DNA of 15,995 bases. Origin: Sediminicola sp047612485 (GTDB lineage: Bacteria > Bacteroidota > Bacteroidia > Flavobacteriales > Flavobacteriaceae). Below, piece after piece: positions 13,692 to 15,995 of the stretch (its first letter is position 1; every line of letters begins with the position of its first letter). The position numbers were made by a program, and so were the translations under genes. The notes under the pieces are model-generated. The model ran no database searches. It saw only the letters and a list, made by a program, of their open reading frames with translations, and had not been told where the DNA came from. The stretch is taken from assembly GCA_047612485.1 (NCBI GenBank), contig JBLGAT010000062.1, positions 1 through 15,995 of the forward strand, given 5' to 3'.

Positions 13692-14513
13692 ATGATGGAT
13701 CCCAAGATTTCTATAATTGTAAGCACCTATAATTCTGAGGATTGGCTCAGAAAAGTGTTGTGGGGTTTTAATTGTCAGACCTTTAAGGATTTCGAAGTGG
13801 TAATCGCGGATGACGGTTCTGGACCAAAAACCAAAGAACTGATTGAGCAAATGGGGCAGAAGGTTTTTTACCCCATTGTACATGTTTGGCAGGAAGATGA
13901 GGGCTTTCAGAAATCCAGAATTTTGAATAAAGCGGTAGTAGCCTGTCATTCGGAATATATTATTATGACCGATGGGGACTGTATTCCACGGGAAGACTTT
14001 GTGGAGGTACATTACATCAATAAAGCCAAGGGCTTTTTTATTTCAGGGGGTTATTATATGTTGCCAATGAATATCTCCCAAATAATCAGCAAAGAAGATA
14101 TCGAAAAGCAAAACAGTTTTAATATACAGTGGTTAAAATCCAAAGGTATTGCCAAGACTTTTAAGAACAATAAACTTACCGCCAAAGGATTCATTTCAAA
14201 ATTGTTCAATAAACTTACCCCTACCAATGCGAGTTGGAACGGTCATAATTCCTCTGGTTGGAAGGATGATATTATGGAAGTAAATGGTTTTGATGAGCGA
14301 ATGCAATATGGAGGGCAGGATCGTGAGTTAGGGGAGCGTTTGTTCAATTTGGGAATTAGATCCAAGCAGCTGAGATATAGCGCAGTATGTGTTCATCTGG
14401 ATCATAAAAGGGGCTATAAGACACCTGAGTCCATTGCTAAAAATGTGGCTATCCGAAAAGAGGTTAAAAAAACGAGAAGTCATTGGACTTCTTATGGCAT
14501 AATCAAGAAGTAG
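13692..14513 (+). CDS. Family 2 glycosyltransferase with galactosyltransferase-like C-terminus
   Basis: Inverting GT-A glycosyltransferase for surface glycan synthesis. Numbering from M13695 (272 residues): ISIIVSTYNSEDWL (5-18), a classical GT2 opening; VVIADDGSGP (35-44); the metal-binding D-G-D at 93-95 (MTDGDCIPREDF); and GFDERMQYGGQDRELGERL (198-216), the motif of the Glyco_transf_7C/galactosyltransferase C-terminal domain seen in chondroitin-polymerase-like enzymes. CVHLDHKRGY (232-241) closes the fold. The ATG pair at 13692 and 13695 is the best start; a frame from 13629 adds residues before the conserved opening. The 3' end overlaps the convergent glycosyltransferase by 22 bp, and the last 50 bases contain that gene's terminator. 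Donor and acceptor are unknown. Confidence 0.88.
   Translation: MMDPKISIIVSTYNSEDWLRKVLWGFNCQTFKDFEVVIADDGSGPKTKELIEQMGQKVFYPIVHVWQEDEGFQKSRILNKAVVACHSEYIIMTDGDCIPREDFVEVHYINKAKGFFISGGYYMLPMNISQIISKEDIEKQNSFNIQWLKSKGIAKTFKNNKLTAKGFISKLFNKLTPTNASWNGHNSSGWKDDIMEVNGFDERMQYGGQDRELGERLFNLGIRSKQLRYSAVCVHLDHKRGYKTPESIAKNVAIRKEVKKTRSHWTSYGIIKK
14466..14492 (-). terminator. Minus-strand terminator inside the opposing coding sequence
   Basis: Read on the minus strand: AGAAGTC (14492-14486), loop CAAT (14485-14482), GACTTCT (14481-14475), CG, then seven T residues (14472-14466). This is a compact 7-bp rho-independent terminator that begins at the last base of the stop codon of the 14492-15286 gene and lies wholly inside the plus-strand glycosyltransferase's coding sequence. 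Confidence 0.75.
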
Positions 14514-15286
14514 GCCAGTTCATTTTTTTTTTCCAACTTCTTCAATTCTTTGTAGCGCTCATAATCCCCAAGCGCATTTAGATAACAGATGATTATTCCT
14601 TTTTTGCCATCCAAGATGCCTAAGCGCAAAACGTAATGGTTAAAGAATTTCCAAGTAGGTTTAAGGACAAGTAGAATATAATTGAATTTGTTTTCTTTAT
14701 AAAAAGCTTCTTTGGCCTTTAATCTGCCATAATTCAGCATTTTACTTTTGTAATCCTCGTAATTTTTATAGCAATAATGAATCAGTTGCTCATTTAAAAT
14801 ACCAGATGTGCCATCAACGTCCAAGGTTTCATGAACAATTTTCTTGTCCGAAAATTGGGTTTTGCTTTTTCGGAACAACCTATAGTTTTTATCCGTTTGC
14901 CATCCGCTAAAATGTAACGCCTTGTTTTGAAACATAAACTTCCTATAAAACCAATAGGCTACATGCTCATTCTCGCTATTTACAGTGTCGATTATTTCAC
15001 TTTGCAAATTAGTAGTGACTACCTCATCGGCATCTACAAACAACACCCAATCATTGGTCGCCTGTTTAAGGGCAAACGCTTTTTGAGCTGTAAAGTTTTC
15101 AAAAGGATTTTGAATCACCTTTATCTTGGGATGATCACAGAGATATTCGTAGGTACCATCAGTACTGTAAGAATCCACAACGATAATTTCATCAGCAAAA
15201 TCAATGGATTGGATACATTTTTCAATGTATCCAATCTCATTATAAGTTATAATTAATGCCGTGATTTTTTCTTTGGGACTACTCAT
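14492..15286 (-). CDS. Family 2 glycosyltransferase, WaaE/KdtX-like
   Basis: A 264-residue glycosyltransferase of the type related to WaaE/KdtX, which adds a sugar to the lipopolysaccharide core. Visible signatures: ITALIITYNE (8-17), IDFADEIIVVDSYSTDGT (28-45), the WVLFVDADE motif (80-88) with D-x-D at 85-87, the HFSGW (125-129) and RLFRK (136-140) acceptor-domain motifs, and VHE (151-153), a frequent WaaE-family motif. A hydrophobic/basic C-terminal region (about 204-240) may touch the membrane. The start ATG at 15286 gives the conserved opening; a TAnnTTTG element lies at 15324-15331. The 3' end overlaps the opposite glycosyltransferase by 22 bp. A run of ten A residues in the coding strand (14523-14532) is near the end. 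The exact sugar and acceptor are unknown; a lipid A/core role is inference from the family. Confidence 0.88.
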   Translation of the reverse strand: MSSPKEKITALIITYNEIGYIEKCIQSIDFADEIIVVDSYSTDGTYEYLCDHPKIKVIQNPFENFTAQKAFALKQATNDWVLFVDADEVVTTNLQSEIIDTVNSENEHVAYWFYRKFMFQNKALHFSGWQTDKNYRLFRKSKTQFSDKKIVHETLDVDGTSGILNEQLIHYCYKNYEDYKSKMLNYGRLKAKEAFYKENKFNYILLVLKPTWKFFNHYVLRLGILDGKKGIIICYLNALGDYERYKELKKLEKKNELAYFLIMP

Positions 15287-15323
15287 AAAAGTCGATAATG
15301 TAACTACACTTCAATGTTGCTGA

Positions 15324-15331
15324 CAAAAGTA
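15324..15331 (-). promoter_or_regulatory. Candidate -7 element of the WaaE-like gene
   Basis: The minus strand reads TACTTTTG, an exact TAnnTTTG, giving a leader of about 31 bases. The upstream 35 bases are T-rich and no TTG lies at the usual distance. It is the only recognisable signal in the 98-bp gap after dapD, apart from a weak AAAATT/AATTTT pairing just after the dapD stop. Confidence 0.45.
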
Positions 15332-15384
15332 TAACAAAAAAAAGAAGAAAAAATTATATAGAAGTATAAAATTCCTACAATTTT

Positions 15385-15995
15385 CTACACGGCTACGTTA
15401 TATTCTCTTAGTGCATCGTTCAAGGAAGTTTTTTTATTGGTACTTTCCTTTCTTTGACCAATGATCAAGGCACAAGGCACCTGATACTCCCCTGCAGGGA
15501 ATTTTTTGGTGTAGCTTCCGGGAATTACTACAGACCTAGCGGGAACAAACCCTTTGCGCTCAATGGGAGTGTCTCCGGTAACATCTATGATCTTTGTTGA
15601 GGCCGTCAATACCACATTGGCCCCAAGCACAGCTTCGAAACCCACATGAACGCCTTCAACAACAATACAGCGAGAGCCAATAAAAGCATTGTCCTCTATA
15701 ATGACAGGGGCTGCTTGTAAAGGTTCTAAAACACCTCCGATTCCCACTCCGCCACTCAAATGAACGTTTTTGCCAATCTGGGCACAACTGCCAACTGTGG
15801 CCCATGTATCTACCATGGTCCCTTCATCCACATATGCTCCAATATTCACGTAACTGGGCATTAATATCGTGCCGGCCGAAATATAGGCCCCATGTCGGGC
15901 AACCGCATTTGGTACCACACGGATACCTTTTTCGGCATATCCTCTTTTAAGGGGCATTTTATCGTGATATTCAAAAATCCCGACTTCCAAAGTTT
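15385..15995 (-). CDS. dapD: Tetrahydrodipicolinate N-succinyltransferase DapD, partial
   Basis: Transfers succinyl from succinyl-CoA to tetrahydrodipicolinate in the succinylase branch of lysine and meso-diaminopimelate (peptidoglycan) synthesis; cytosolic homotrimer. Only the C-terminal 203 codons are inside the window; the frame stays open to the edge at 15995 and the family is about 270 residues, so roughly the first quarter is missing. The visible part is a left-handed beta-helix built of hexapeptide repeats, with the family-typical RVVPNAVARHGAYI, PSYVNIGAYVDEGTM, VDTWATVGSCAQIG and HLSGGVGIGGVLEPLQA stretches, then FIGSRCIVVEGV and the C-terminal ESTNKKTSLNDALREYNVAV. No damage is seen. 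A TTG at 15990 is internal and is not a start. Confidence 0.96.
   Translation of the reverse strand, partial: TLEVGIFEYHDKMPLKRGYAEKGIRVVPNAVARHGAYISAGTILMPSYVNIGAYVDEGTMVDTWATVGSCAQIGKNVHLSGGVGIGGVLEPLQAAPVIIEDNAFIGSRCIVVEGVHVGFEAVLGANVVLTASTKIIDVTGDTPIERKGFVPARSVVIPGSYTKKFPAGEYQVPCALIIGQRKESTNKKTSLNDALREYNVAV

Noticed and set aside
13677..14012. A 111-codon minus-strand frame opposite the family-2 glycosyltransferase
   Set aside because: Antisense shadow of a gene with unmistakable GT2 motifs; no promoter or family support.
1..15995. Search for tRNA genes, CRISPR repeats, toxin-antitoxin pairs and clustered defence genes
   Set aside because: By eye I found no cloverleaf-like GC-rich segment, no regularly spaced direct repeats, and no recognisable toxin, antitoxin, nuclease or defence ATPase outside the housekeeping uvrB and ABC exporter.

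Overview
The window reads as an ordinary chromosomal segment of a low-GC member of the Bacteroidota, most likely family Flavobacteriaceae. The evidence is the protein repertoire (flavobacterial-type CtaA, WaaE-like glycosyltransferase, NdpA/YejK-type nucleoid protein, pRiA4b ORF-3-like protein), the general lack of Shine-Dalgarno sequences before starts, and several TAnnTTTG promoter elements, one of them with a TTG element 22 bp upstream. No rRNA, tRNA, CRISPR array, insertion sequence, integrase or phage gene is visible. No gap between genes exceeds about 150 bases.

Layout. (1) 114-1065, plus strand: a TerB-like protein closed by a strong terminator, then a small heat-shock protein (Hsp20) with an upstream region full of inverted repeats. 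(2) 1129-6611, minus strand, read right to left: ABC transporter ATPase, its ABC-2 permease, the excision-repair helicase subunit uvrB, and an exported M20-type metallohydrolase. (3) 6706-7785, plus strand: an unrecognised 359-residue protein that carries residues arranged like those of a protein-kinase fold, ended by a bidirectional terminator. (4) 7877-13574, minus strand, read right to left: a glycosyltransferase; the tRNA-maturation pair tsaC and cca behind a good flavobacterial promoter; heme A synthase ctaA; a pRiA4b ORF-3-like protein; and an NdpA-like nucleoid protein. (5) 13692-15286: two family-2 glycosyltransferases facing each other with overlapping 3' ends. (6) 15385-15995: the C-terminal part of dapD (lysine/meso-diaminopimelate biosynthesis), cut by the window edge.

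How the genes work together. tsaC and cca both act on tRNA (t6A37 synthesis and 3' CCA addition) and are separated by one base. The ATPase and permease form one ABC exporter. The three glycosyltransferases around 12.7-15.3 kb probably decorate cell-surface glycans. The remaining genes are individual housekeeping or stress genes with no obvious shared pathway.

I did not find a convincing new multi-gene system. The points most worth a second look are: the kinase-like residue pattern in the 6706-7785 protein; four inverted repeats in about 110 bp before hsp20; a rho-independent terminator for one glycosyltransferase lying inside the coding sequence of the opposing one; and substitutions of normally conserved metal or heme ligands in the M20 hydrolase (His to Gln) and CtaA (His to Asn).
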